In this document: in pieces, positions 1 through 7,782 of the stretch
How positions within the stretch are numbered: the stretch's first letter is position 1
How the letters are laid out: each line of letters starts with the position of its first letter
Assembly: GCA_016873845.1 (NCBI GenBank)
Contig: VGVX01000001.1
Span: forward strand, 62,001 to 126,000
Origin: Ignavibacteria bacterium
GTDB lineage: Bacteria > Bacteroidota > Ignavibacteria > Ch128b
Direction of reading: 5' to 3'
Length of the DNA stretch: 64,000 nt
The notes under the pieces: model-generated
What the model was told of the DNA's origin: nothing
Seen by the model: only the letters and a program-made list of their open reading frames with translations
Database searches by the model: none
Made by a program: the position numbers and the translations under genes

Positions 1-288
1 TCTGCAAAACATGCGCTTGAAACCGAAGTTCGACTTTATGATAGATTGTTTACATTAGAAAATCCCGGCGTTTCGGAAGATTGGCTGAATAAAATAAATC
101 CAAATTCTTTGGAGATAATTTCAAACGCAAAAGTGGAACCATTTCTTAAAAATGCAAAACCACTTGATAAATTTCAGTTTGAACGGCTCGGTTATTTTTG
201 TGTGGATACTAAATACACAACGCCAGAAAAATTATCTTTTAATAGGACTGTAACACTGAAAGACAGCTGGGGAAAAACGAAAAAATAG
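1..288 (+). CDS. glnS: Glutaminyl-tRNA synthetase, C-terminal end (5' truncated by window)
   Basis: Frame 1 is open from the first base and reads SAKHALETEVRLYDRLFTLE, then an anticodon-binding beta-barrel end with ERLGYFCVD and FNRTVTLKDSW, which are typical of the GlnRS C-terminus (charging of tRNA-Gln with glutamine in the cytosol). Only about 95 residues are visible; the catalytic domain lies upstream of the window. The protein ends shortly after the barrel in GKTKK, so there is no C-terminal YqeY extension of the kind seen in some GlnRS; a separate yqeY gene lies at 55202-55654. It converges on gltX with a 33-nt gap. Confidence 0.88.
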   Translation, partial: SAKHALETEVRLYDRLFTLENPGVSEDWLNKINPNSLEIISNAKVEPFLKNAKPLDKFQFERLGYFCVDTKYTTPEKLSFNRTVTLKDSWGKTKK

Positions 289-321
289 CCTACTGATTAT
301 TATGATTGGCACAGATTAAAA

Positions 322-1779
322 TCAAACTAAAAGATCTATTGCTCTTATAATTCGATTCACAACCTCATTTTTTCCTAATATAATTAGTAAATCAAACATT
401 CCCGGTCCGGTGCTTTGTCCGCTGACTGCAAGTCGGAGTGGATGAATAAGTTTTCCTTTCCCAACTCCAAGTTCTTCAGCGACAATTGTTAATGCTTTTT
501 CATAGTCTTCTTTACTTGGATTGTTTAACTTTTCGAATGTTTCAAGAAGTTTTTTCATTTGATGGGAAGTTTCCGGTTTCCAATTTTTCTCGACAGCTTT
601 TTGTTCATATTCAGCTGGCGCTTTATAAAAATATTTACAGTTATCTATAAAATCGCGAACAAATGAAACTCTCTCTTTCATTGCTTCTATAATCTTCAGT
701 AAGTAATCGTCTGATAAATTGAAAGTGACAAATTGAGAATTGAGAAATTCCTTTTTTAGAAGTAGAAGGATTTCTGCATTATTTAGTTTTCTCAAATGTT
801 CTGCATTTAATGAATTCAATTTTACAACATCAAATACAGCACCGGCTTTATTCACCCTTTCAAGTGAGAATGCATCGACAAGTTCAGCCAAGTAATAAAA
901 TTCGCGGTCATCACCGGCATTCCAGCCGAGAAGTGCAACAAAATTTATAAGTGCTTCTTTCAAGTAACCTTTATCACGGTAATCTTCAACTGCTACATCA
1001 CCTTGACGTTTGCTTAATTTTGATTTATCTGGATTTAATAGAAGCGGAAGATGCGCGAATACAGGTCGTTCCCATCCGAAAGAATCATAGAGCAAAACAT
1101 GTTTTGGTGTGGATGATAACCATTCTTCACCACGGATTACATGACTGATCTCCATCAGATGATCATCAACAACATTAGCCAAATGATAAGTGGGGAAGCC
1201 GTCACTTTTAATTAATACTTGGTCATCAATATTATTGCTGTCAAATTCAACTCGCTCACGAATTACATCGTTAAAAACAATTTTATGATCGGGTTTAACA
1301 TTTAATCTGATCACATATTGAATTTTTCGTTCAAGTTTTTCTTCAAGCTCACTTTTTGAAAAAGAAAGACAATGCTTGTCATATTTAGCTTGAGGGAGTT
1401 TTTGTTTTTCTTGTTCTTCGCGCAGGGCTTTTAATCTTTCGGGAGTGCAGAAACAGTAATAAGCATCACCTTCTCGAATTAGTTCTTCCGCATGTTGCTT
1501 GTAAATCTCTAACCTTTGAGACTGCATGTATGGACCAAAATTTCCACCGACATCAGGACCTTCATCAAAGTCGAGTCCAGCCCATCTCAAAGCTGATACT
1601 AAATTTTCAACAGCACCTTCAACGTAACGCGATTGGTCGGTATCTTCAATTCTTAAAATAAATTTTCCGTTATTCTTTTTTGCAAATAAATAATTATATA
1701 AAGCGGTTCTCAAACCGCCGACGTGCAAATAACCGGTGGGAGAGGGAGCAAATCTTACTCGTGGTTTAAATTCAGACAA
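322..1779 (-). CDS. gltX: Glutamyl-tRNA synthetase
   Basis: Class I aminoacyl-tRNA synthetase that charges tRNA-Glu. At 485 aa it has the usual bacterial length. The N-terminus carries FAPSPTGYLHVGG (HIGH-type motif HVGG at residues 19-22), the IEDTD signature follows near residue 44, and the KMSKS-type motif is KLSKR at 254-258. The C-terminal half is the all-helical anticodon-binding region. The frame begins at a TTG codon (TTG TCT GAA), placed just before the conserved RVRFAPSPTG block, and a TATCTTTG -7-like box lies about 32 nt upstream. It faces glnS tail to tail, so the two Glx-tRNA synthetases sit together in this genome. Confidence 0.96.
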   Translation of the reverse strand: MSEFKPRVRFAPSPTGYLHVGGLRTALYNYLFAKKNNGKFILRIEDTDQSRYVEGAVENLVSALRWAGLDFDEGPDVGGNFGPYMQSQRLEIYKQHAEELIREGDAYYCFCTPERLKALREEQEKQKLPQAKYDKHCLSFSKSELEEKLERKIQYVIRLNVKPDHKIVFNDVIRERVEFDSNNIDDQVLIKSDGFPTYHLANVVDDHLMEISHVIRGEEWLSSTPKHVLLYDSFGWERPVFAHLPLLLNPDKSKLSKRQGDVAVEDYRDKGYLKEALINFVALLGWNAGDDREFYYLAELVDAFSLERVNKAGAVFDVVKLNSLNAEHLRKLNNAEILLLLKKEFLNSQFVTFNLSDDYLLKIIEAMKERVSFVRDFIDNCKYFYKAPAEYEQKAVEKNWKPETSHQMKKLLETFEKLNNPSKEDYEKALTIVAEELGVGKGKLIHPLRLAVSGQSTGPGMFDLLIILGKNEVVNRIIRAIDLLV

Positions 1780-1810
1780 ATTTATCTCCGTATTCTAAAT
1801 AAAATCGATA

Positions 1811-1818
1811 CAAAGATA
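1811..1818 (-). promoter_or_regulatory. Candidate Bacteroidota-type -7 box for gltX
   Basis: The minus strand reads TATCTTTG, an exact match to TAnnTTTG, about 32 nt upstream of the gltX TTG start. No TTG is visible 19-20 nt further upstream, so only the -7 element supports the call. Confidence 0.4.
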
Positions 1819-1869
1819 AGAAATTGATTTGATTTATTAAGATACAGATATTTGGGTGGAGAATTTAAA

Positions 1870-1914
1870 AAGCCCAACTGCAGAGTTGTTTTTATTTAAA
1901 AAAAAGTTGGGCTT
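1870..1914 (-). terminator. Inverted repeat, likely terminator of the iscS-sod operon
   Basis: AAGCCCAACT (1870-1879) is the exact reverse complement of AGTTGGGCTT (1905-1914), a 10-bp stem with a 25-nt loop. On the minus strand the stem is followed by TTTAAATT. It lies 36 nt downstream of the sod stop codon. The long loop is unusual for an intrinsic terminator. Confidence 0.6.
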
Positions 1915-1950
1915 CTAAATTTCAAATGGAATGGTATTTAAGCATTGGTT

Positions 1951-2562
1951 TTATTTTAATGCTTCGAAGTATTTCTCAGTCACAGCATCCCAATTTACAA
2001 CGTTCCACCAAGCTGAAATATAATCACCTCGTTTGTTTTGATATTTTAAATAGTATGCATGTTCCCAAACATCGAGTCCCAATATGGGTAAACCTTTCAC
2101 ATCTGATAAGTCCATGAGTGGATTATCTTGATTTGGAGTCGATCCGACAAGTAATTTTCCTTCATTAACAACAAGCCATGCCCAACCTGAACCAAAACGC
2201 GTTGTAGCTGCATTTGAGAATTTTTCTTTAAATGAATCAAACGAGCCGAAATTGGATTCGATCACTTTTAATAATTCGGTTTTGGGCGTGCCTCCGCCAT
2301 TTTTTTTCATAACCTGCCAAAAGAGCGAATGATTATAATGTCCGCCGCCGTTGTTTCGCACGGCAGTTGGATGTTTTGAAATATTTTTCAAAATCTCTTC
2401 AATAGTTGATTTTTCTAATTCGCTTCCACCAACTGCATTATTTAAGTTATTAACGTATCCAGCATGATGCCGACTGTGATGGATTTCCATCGTCATTGCA
2501 TCAATACTTGGTTCCAATGCCTCTATCGAATATGGAAGTGCTGGTAATTCATATTTTGCCAT
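1951..2562 (-). CDS. sodA: Superoxide dismutase, Fe/Mn family (Mn-type signature)
   Basis: Converts superoxide to hydrogen peroxide and oxygen. It has 203 aa, normal for the family. Metal ligands are visible as H28 (MEIHHSRHH), H78 ([11 protein letters not shown]), D164 and H168 (LDVWEHAYY). Gly74 in the GGGH run together with Gln145 in STPNQDNP matches the manganese type rather than the iron type, though cambialistic enzymes cannot be excluded. There is no signal peptide, so it is cytosolic. The start has a good ribosome site (AAAGGAGA). It lies 50 nt downstream of the IscA-type gene, in the same direction, and is probably the last gene of that operon. Confidence 0.95.
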   Translation of the reverse strand: MAKYELPALPYSIEALEPSIDAMTMEIHHSRHHAGYVNNLNNAVGGSELEKSTIEEILKNISKHPTAVRNNGGGHYNHSLFWQVMKKNGGGTPKTELLKVIESNFGSFDSFKEKFSNAATTRFGSGWAWLVVNEGKLLVGSTPNQDNPLMDLSDVKGLPILGLDVWEHAYYLKYQNKRGDYISAWWNVVNWDAVTEKYFEALK

Positions 2563-2612
2563 TTATATTTCTCCTTTTATTAATTTTATACTTCTTAAGA
2601 TCTCGATTATTA

Positions 2613-2969
2613 CTAAACTGAGAATGAACTTCCGCATCCGCAGGTCTTTGCAGCATTTGGATTGTTGAATACAAATCCACGCCCACTTAGACCATCAGAA
2701 AAATCGAGAATAGTGCCGCCAAGATAGAATAAACTTTTCGGATCGATGTATAATTTCACATTTTCTATATCAATTATGTGATCATTATCTTTTTTATTTG
2801 CATCAAATGCGAGTGAGTAGATTAATCCGGAGCATCCGCCTCCTTTAACACCAAGTCTCAATCCGTGCGTTTCTGATGTGATTTTATTCTCAGTCATAAT
2901 TTTTTTTATCTCGTTCAATGCTTTATCAGTAACTTCAAGATCTCCTAGTTCAGTTGTAATCTCAGCCAT
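2613..2969 (-). CDS. A-type iron-sulfur carrier (HesB/IscA/SufA/ErpA family)
   Basis: This 118-aa protein has the three family cysteines: C46 in GGGCSG and C110/C112 in the C-terminal CGCGSSF. These ligate a transient Fe-S cluster delivered to apo-proteins. A short extra N-terminus (about 12 residues) precedes the family core. Placement two genes downstream of a cysteine desulfurase and upstream of sod supports a role in Fe-S assembly or repair. No IscU or SufBCD scaffold is visible next to it. The exact paralog (IscA, SufA or ErpA) cannot be assigned from sequence alone, so no gene symbol is given. Confidence 0.9.
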   Translation of the reverse strand: MAEITTELGDLEVTDKALNEIKKIMTENKITSETHGLRLGVKGGGCSGLIYSLAFDANKKDNDHIIDIENVKLYIDPKSLFYLGGTILDFSDGLSGRGFVFNNPNAAKTCGCGSSFSV

Positions 2970-2983
2970 TAAAAATTCTCCGT

Positions 2984-3301
2984 TTAATTATGATTCGTTT
3001 GTGATTGTATATTGGACTGCGAAACGGCAAATTGAGGATAGTTAAGCACCCAACTCATGTTTCCGACGCGTAACAGTGTATTTTCATTCTCAAGTAAATT
3101 AATAATCTCATTTGCGAGCAATTCGCTATCCGTATATGAGACTTGCATTCCTTTTTTCTCCAGAAAGTGCCTTATGCCATATTGAATATCACGATAAAAG
3201 ACATTTGATTTGTGATGCATTGGATATCGTGATTTTAAATAATTCATCAGACTTGTTTGATTCTCGACTAAAAAGGTTATAAATTTTTTATGTTCTTTCA
3301 T
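2984..3301 (-). CDS. Small protein of unknown function between iscS and the IscA-type gene
   Basis: I do not recognise this 105-aa protein. It has no signal peptide or membrane segment. The N-terminal 60 residues are basic and look helical (KEHKKFITFLVENQTSLMNY), and the C-terminus is Asn/Gln/Ser-rich (QSNIQSQTNHN). ATG is preceded by an AGGAAC ribosome-binding-like site. It is 24 nt downstream of iscS and 14 nt upstream of the IscA-type gene, so it is almost certainly co-transcribed with the Fe-S genes. It has no cysteines, so it does not look like a cluster scaffold itself. Confidence 0.7.
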   Translation of the reverse strand: MKEHKKFITFLVENQTSLMNYLKSRYPMHHKSNVFYRDIQYGIRHFLEKKGMQVSYTDSELLANEIINLLENENTLLRVGNMSWVLNYPQFAVSQSNIQSQTNHN

Positions 3302-3325
3302 AATTGTTCCTATAAAATTTCTTCG

Positions 3326-4489
3326 TTAATCAATTGCGATTTTATCTCTAATCCGTTTTACTGTCTCGGTGAACCGCTTCCCAACGTATTCAATTTCATC
3401 TTCGGTATTGAATCGTCCAATGCTCAATCGTATTGAATTTTGAATCTCATTTTTAGCCAATCCAATTGCCTTCAATACATGCGATGGCTCTGCCTTAGCC
3501 GATGAACACGCTGATCCACTTGAAAATGCTACATCTTTTATTTCAGCTAATAACAAATCTGCATTAACATCCTTAAACTTAAAGTTTAAGTTGCCTGGCA
3601 AACGATCAATCTCATGCCCATTTAAGCTAACATCTTCTATTCCACTTAGTAAAAAATCAAACAATCTATTTTGCATCAATTTTATTTTCGACGTTTCATT
3701 TTCCATCTCGTTCAATGCAATTTCGCACACCTTACCGAATCCAACAACACAAGGCACATTCAAAGTTCCCGATCTAAGACCTTTTTCATGCCCACCGCCA
3801 TGAATAATTGGTTTTAACTGAATACTCGGCTTTCTTTTTCTGATGAATAAGGCACCAATCCCTTTGGGGCCGTATATCTTATGGGCTGAGATCGAAATTA
3901 AATCGGCTTGAATCTTCTGAGCATCAAGACTGACTTTTCCTAAAGATTGGACTGCGTCAGTATGAAAAAGAACATTTTTAGCGTTACAAATTTTTGCAAT
4001 TTCATCTACAGGTTGAATAGTTCCTATCTCATTATTAGAAGCCATTATTGAGACTAAAATTGTTTTTGAATTAATTAATCCTTTTAGATCTTTCAGATTT
4101 ACTTTACCAGATTCATCAACTCGAACATAAGATATCTTGAATCCTCTATCCCCAAGAGATTTACACGGTTCGAGGACTGAAGGGTGCTCAATTGATGAAG
4201 TAACAATATGATTTCCTTTACTTTGGTAAGCTTGGGCAATACCAAGAATGGCAAGATTATTAGATTCGGTTGCACCGCTTGTAAAAAAAATCTCTTCTGG
4301 ATTTGCATTTAAAAGAGATGCAATACGTTGTCTTGCTCTGTCTATGGCACTTTCAGCAATCCAACCAAAAGAATGCTGCTTGCTTGCAGAATTTCCAAAA
4401 CGTTCTGAAAAAAAGGGAAGCATCTCTTCAAGAACTCTTGGATCTACTTGAGTAGTTGAATTGTTATCAAGGTAAATCGGAAATTTCAT
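3326..4489 (-). CDS. iscS: Cysteine desulfurase (IscS/NifS family)
   Basis: PLP enzyme that takes sulfur from cysteine for Fe-S clusters and tRNA thiolation. The N-terminus is IYLDNNSTTQVD, the PLP lysine is in SISAHKIYGPKG (about residue 204), a histidine sits in SSIEHPSV, and the catalytic cysteine is in SSGSACSSAKAEP (about residue 328). The long loop around the cysteine is of the IscS/NifS type rather than SufS. I start at ATG 4489; a GTG six bases upstream is also possible. It heads the small operon iscS, unknown, IscA-type carrier, sod, and could also feed mnmA at 16.2 kb. Confidence 0.94.
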   Translation of the reverse strand: MKFPIYLDNNSTTQVDPRVLEEMLPFFSERFGNSASKQHSFGWIAESAIDRARQRIASLLNANPEEIFFTSGATESNNLAILGIAQAYQSKGNHIVTSSIEHPSVLEPCKSLGDRGFKISYVRVDESGKVNLKDLKGLINSKTILVSIMASNNEIGTIQPVDEIAKICNAKNVLFHTDAVQSLGKVSLDAQKIQADLISISAHKIYGPKGIGALFIRKRKPSIQLKPIIHGGGHEKGLRSGTLNVPCVVGFGKVCEIALNEMENETSKIKLMQNRLFDFLLSGIEDVSLNGHEIDRLPGNLNFKFKDVNADLLLAEIKDVAFSSGSACSSAKAEPSHVLKAIGLAKNEIQNSIRLSIGRFNTEDEIEYVGKRFTETVKRIRDKIAID

Positions 4490-4559
4490 TTGCACGTTAA
4501 AAAATTTGTTCCTTTATCGAAACAATACAACGAATATTAATTAAAAATTAGTTACTAAC

Positions 4560-4587
4560 AAATGAAAATCACCGCTGATTTTCATTT
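4560..4587 (-). terminator. Perfect 12-bp hairpin after nuoN
   Basis: AAATGAAAATCA, then CCGC, then TGATTTTCATTT form a perfect 12-bp stem with a 4-nt loop, 33 nt downstream of the nuoN stop codon. On the minus strand it is followed by GTTAG rather than a long T run. Position suggests it ends the nuo transcript or stabilises its 3' end. It also lies just upstream of iscS. Confidence 0.6.
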
Positions 4588-4620
4588 ACTAAAACAAATA
4601 AAATATTTTAATTGTTCCGA

Positions 4621-6135
4621 TTAAAATCCCAAAATAGAAATTGATTTTTGTGCATATTCAACCAACGGTTGAAAATACACACCCAATATGATTGTCGGGG
4701 CGACAAGTAAAAATACGAGAGCAATATTACCCCAAGAAATTGGAATAGTAACTTCATCTGTTGCATCCTTTAAAAACATGTGTTTGATTACTCTAACGTA
4801 GTAATAGAGTGAAACAACACTGTTCAGCACTCCGATCACGGCCAACCAAATCCATTCTGTTTTCACGAGTGCGGAAAACAAATAAAGTTTTCCAATAAAT
4901 CCGGCAGTGGGAGGGATTCCTGTGAGCGAAATCAAAAAGATTGTGAAAGATATACAGAGAAATGGCGCTTTAAAACCAAGTCCATTAAAAGTATCAATTT
5001 CCTCTGAGCCAGTTTTATCTGTGATCAACATCAGTACAAAGAATGCACCAAGATTCATGAACAAGTAAATGACGAAATAAATTAAAATCGCCATGATGCC
5101 TTGGTTATCAAGAATCACAATTCCCATTAATAGATAGCCTGCATGTGCTATACTTGAGTAAGCGAGCATTCTTTTCAAGTTGTCTTGCCAAAGTGCTGCA
5201 AGATTTCCAAGAGTCATAGTTAATACAGACAGCCCGGCTATAACATAAGTCCAATCGAAAAATTCGAAAATAGCCCAAGCTGAAGATTGAAAATTCGTGG
5301 AAGCTACATCGACGAATGCAACTTTCAAAAATCTTATTAGAATTGCGAATCCAGCAGCTTTCGATGCAACTGATAAAATCGCTGTAATCGTAATTGGAGC
5401 ACCTTCATAAACGTCAGGTGTCCAGAAATGAAAAGGAGCCATTGAAATCTTAAATCCAAGACCCACGATAATCAATAGACCAGCAAATACCATTGTTAAA
5501 GTATTAACTTGGCTATAAGACAAAATTGCATTGATCGCATAGATATTCGTACTTCCGACCATCCCATACATCAAGGAAATTCCATACAGCATTGCACCCG
5601 AGGCCACAGCTCCAAAAATAATATACTTCAACGATGCTTCTGAGGATCTTGCGACTTGACGCGTGAATCCAGCCAAGATATATGATGAGATACTCACCAT
5701 TTCAATCGCAAGATACATTAAAAGTAAATCCACGGTAGAAGTCATGATGAACATTCCAAGCATCATACCTGCAAGGAGGACATAATACTCACCATGATTT
5801 TGTTTTGACTCTTCAACTTCTTTTGAAGAGAGTGAAAATAAAACAGTTAGGGAAGTGGCAAGCAGAATAATTACTTTAAAGAAGGTTCCAAATGGATCGA
5901 TCACAACCATTCCAAGGTCGGGATTATCTTTTGCTCCGAAAATCAAATTTGGAGAATTTGGAGTAGAAAAAATAAAATACGCAACAACACCGAATCCGAT
6001 TATGCTAACAATTGGGAGAAGTAGTTTCCATTTTCTGAAGAAAAGATCTAACAACAACAAAACGACAAAAACTACAGATAATGCAATCTCAGCCTGAAAG
6101 TATTGTAATGAGTTCCAAATATAAGATAGATCCAT
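4621..6135 (-). CDS. nuoN: NADH-quinone oxidoreductase subunit N
   Basis: Antiporter-like membrane subunit of complex I, 504 aa with about 14 predicted transmembrane helices. The conserved core is visible: KISMAPFHFWTPDVYEGAP, with the helix-breaking FH and DVYEGAP segment, then SSIAHAGYLLMG, and a proton-channel lysine in the DNLKRMLAY region. It is the last gene of the nuo cluster, starting 15 nt after nuoM. No frameshift or truncation is seen. Confidence 0.95.
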   Translation of the reverse strand: MDLSYIWNSLQYFQAEIALSVVFVVLLLLDLFFRKWKLLLPIVSIIGFGVVAYFIFSTPNSPNLIFGAKDNPDLGMVVIDPFGTFFKVIILLATSLTVLFSLSSKEVEESKQNHGEYYVLLAGMMLGMFIMTSTVDLLLMYLAIEMVSISSYILAGFTRQVARSSEASLKYIIFGAVASGAMLYGISLMYGMVGSTNIYAINAILSYSQVNTLTMVFAGLLIIVGLGFKISMAPFHFWTPDVYEGAPITITAILSVASKAAGFAILIRFLKVAFVDVASTNFQSSAWAIFEFFDWTYVIAGLSVLTMTLGNLAALWQDNLKRMLAYSSIAHAGYLLMGIVILDNQGIMAILIYFVIYLFMNLGAFFVLMLITDKTGSEEIDTFNGLGFKAPFLCISFTIFLISLTGIPPTAGFIGKLYLFSALVKTEWIWLAVIGVLNSVVSLYYYVRVIKHMFLKDATDEVTIPISWGNIALVFLLVAPTIILGVYFQPLVEYAQKSISILGF

Positions 6136-6150
6136 TTTAACCTAAATCTT

Positions 6151-7758
6151 TTATAACGTTCCTAAATTTGAATACACAACCTGTGCATTGGCAACAAGCT
6201 CAACAAGTTTATTTAATGATGTGTTCATCATATCGAGCATAGGACTTGGCCAGATGCCAAAGAGAATCACGACTAAGGCAAGTGGAACAAGTGTAAATAG
6301 TTCTAATTTATTTATCTCAGTAAGTCCAGCCCACTTTTCATTCATCTTGCCGAAGAAAATTCTTTGCAGTGTCCAAAGCATGTATGCAGCAGTCAATAAA
6401 ATTCCAAGTGTTGAGATAATGGTGATAATTCGGATTGAATCTACACTGAATGCACCAAGAAATACAAAAGCTTCTGAGATAAATCCGCTTAATCCTGGTA
6501 ATCCAAGAGATGCAAAAAAAGCTATTGTCACGATTGCTGTATAAACAGGCATTTTATTCGCCAATCCGCCGAAATCTTCAACTCCACGAGTGTGTGCTCT
6601 ATCATACAATACTCCAACGATTAAGAAGAGCATTGCTGTAATGGTCCCATGATTGAACATTTGGAATACAGCGCCAACCATTCCTTGTGATGTGAGTGAA
6701 GCCATCCCAAGCAAAACATAACCCATGTGACTGACACTCGAGTATGCGATTAATTTTTTAAAATCCTTCTGAGCCATGGCGCAAAATGCACCATAGATGA
6801 TATTTATCATGCCAAAGACAGCGATCCAATACGCCAGCTGCATAGTAATTTCCGGGAAGATCGGGAAGCTTATTCTAAGCATTCCGTAAGTTCCAAGTTT
6901 AAGTAAAACTCCAGCAAGAATAACACTTATTGGTGTTGGTGCTTCGACGTGCGCATCTGGAAGCCATGTATGAAATGGGAACATAGGTACTTTGATAGCA
7001 AATCCTAAAAATAAAAAGATATAAGCTATTAAACGCAAATTACTGGGATTCAGCGGCGAAAGAATTCCTTCCGGTCCGTAATTAGAAGGATTCATCATCG
7101 TGAGCATGTTGAATGAAAAAACTTGAGAACCATCTGGCATCAATTCATAAACGCTGAAGTAAAGTCCAATCATTACTAAGAGCATAAAGACGGAACCGAA
7201 CAGAGTATAAATAAAGAACTTAATAGCTGCATATTCTTTTCGAGGCCCGCCCCAAATTCCAATCAAGAAGTACATTGGCAGAAGCATTAACTCCCAGAAA
7301 ACATAGAACAGGAAGAAATCTAATGCAAGGAAAGATCCCATCATTCCTGTATCGAGTAGTAAGTATAATGCAAAATATCCTTTAACTGCTTTACTGATAT
7401 TCCAAGAAGCAAAAGTGGCGAGGAAACAAATTAGAGCAGTTAAAACAACCATGGGCATTGATAAACCATCAAGCCCAAGGAAATAGTCTATTTTAATTGT
7501 GCCTAGCCAGTCTGCCATACCTTTAATTTCGATCCATCTCCACTTCTCCACGAATTGAAAACTTGATGGATCATTAATTCCACCAGCTGAGAAATTAAAT
7601 CCCTGCCACAAAATAATAGCAACAACTAATTGCAGAAACGTAACTACAGCAGTTGTCCACTTTATTAAATTCTCACGTCTGCCGGGAATGAATAAAATTA
7701 GAATCATTCCCAAGATCGGGAGAAAAGTTACTAAACTAAGTAAAGGAAGTCCTTGCAT
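6151..7758 (-). CDS. nuoM: NADH-quinone oxidoreductase subunit M
   Basis: Antiporter-like, proton-pumping membrane subunit, 535 aa. Diagnostic segments are DFFLFYVFWELMLLPMYFLI (with the conserved glutamate of the WE motif), KVPMFPFHTWLPDAHVEAPT, GVLLKLGTYG with the conserved lysine, and KKLIAYSSVSHMGYVLLG. The protein is hydrophobic throughout, with about 14 helices. It lies 24 nt downstream of nuoL and 15 nt upstream of nuoN, so translation of the three antiporter subunits is closely linked. Confidence 0.95.
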   Translation of the reverse strand: MQGLPLLSLVTFLPILGMILILFIPGRRENLIKWTTAVVTFLQLVVAIILWQGFNFSAGGINDPSSFQFVEKWRWIEIKGMADWLGTIKIDYFLGLDGLSMPMVVLTALICFLATFASWNISKAVKGYFALYLLLDTGMMGSFLALDFFLFYVFWELMLLPMYFLIGIWGGPRKEYAAIKFFIYTLFGSVFMLLVMIGLYFSVYELMPDGSQVFSFNMLTMMNPSNYGPEGILSPLNPSNLRLIAYIFLFLGFAIKVPMFPFHTWLPDAHVEAPTPISVILAGVLLKLGTYGMLRISFPIFPEITMQLAYWIAVFGMINIIYGAFCAMAQKDFKKLIAYSSVSHMGYVLLGMASLTSQGMVGAVFQMFNHGTITAMLFLIVGVLYDRAHTRGVEDFGGLANKMPVYTAIVTIAFFASLGLPGLSGFISEAFVFLGAFSVDSIRIITIISTLGILLTAAYMLWTLQRIFFGKMNEKWAGLTEINKLELFTLVPLALVVILFGIWPSPMLDMMNTSLNKLVELVANAQVVYSNLGTL

Positions 7759-7782
7759 TAAACTACCATCCTCTAATGTTTT

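Noticed and set aside
951-1148. Reverse-strand open frames inside gltX, nuo genes, iscS and many others
   Set aside because: They lie opposite strongly conserved genes, lack ribosome sites and encode no recognisable protein; they are shadows of codon bias.
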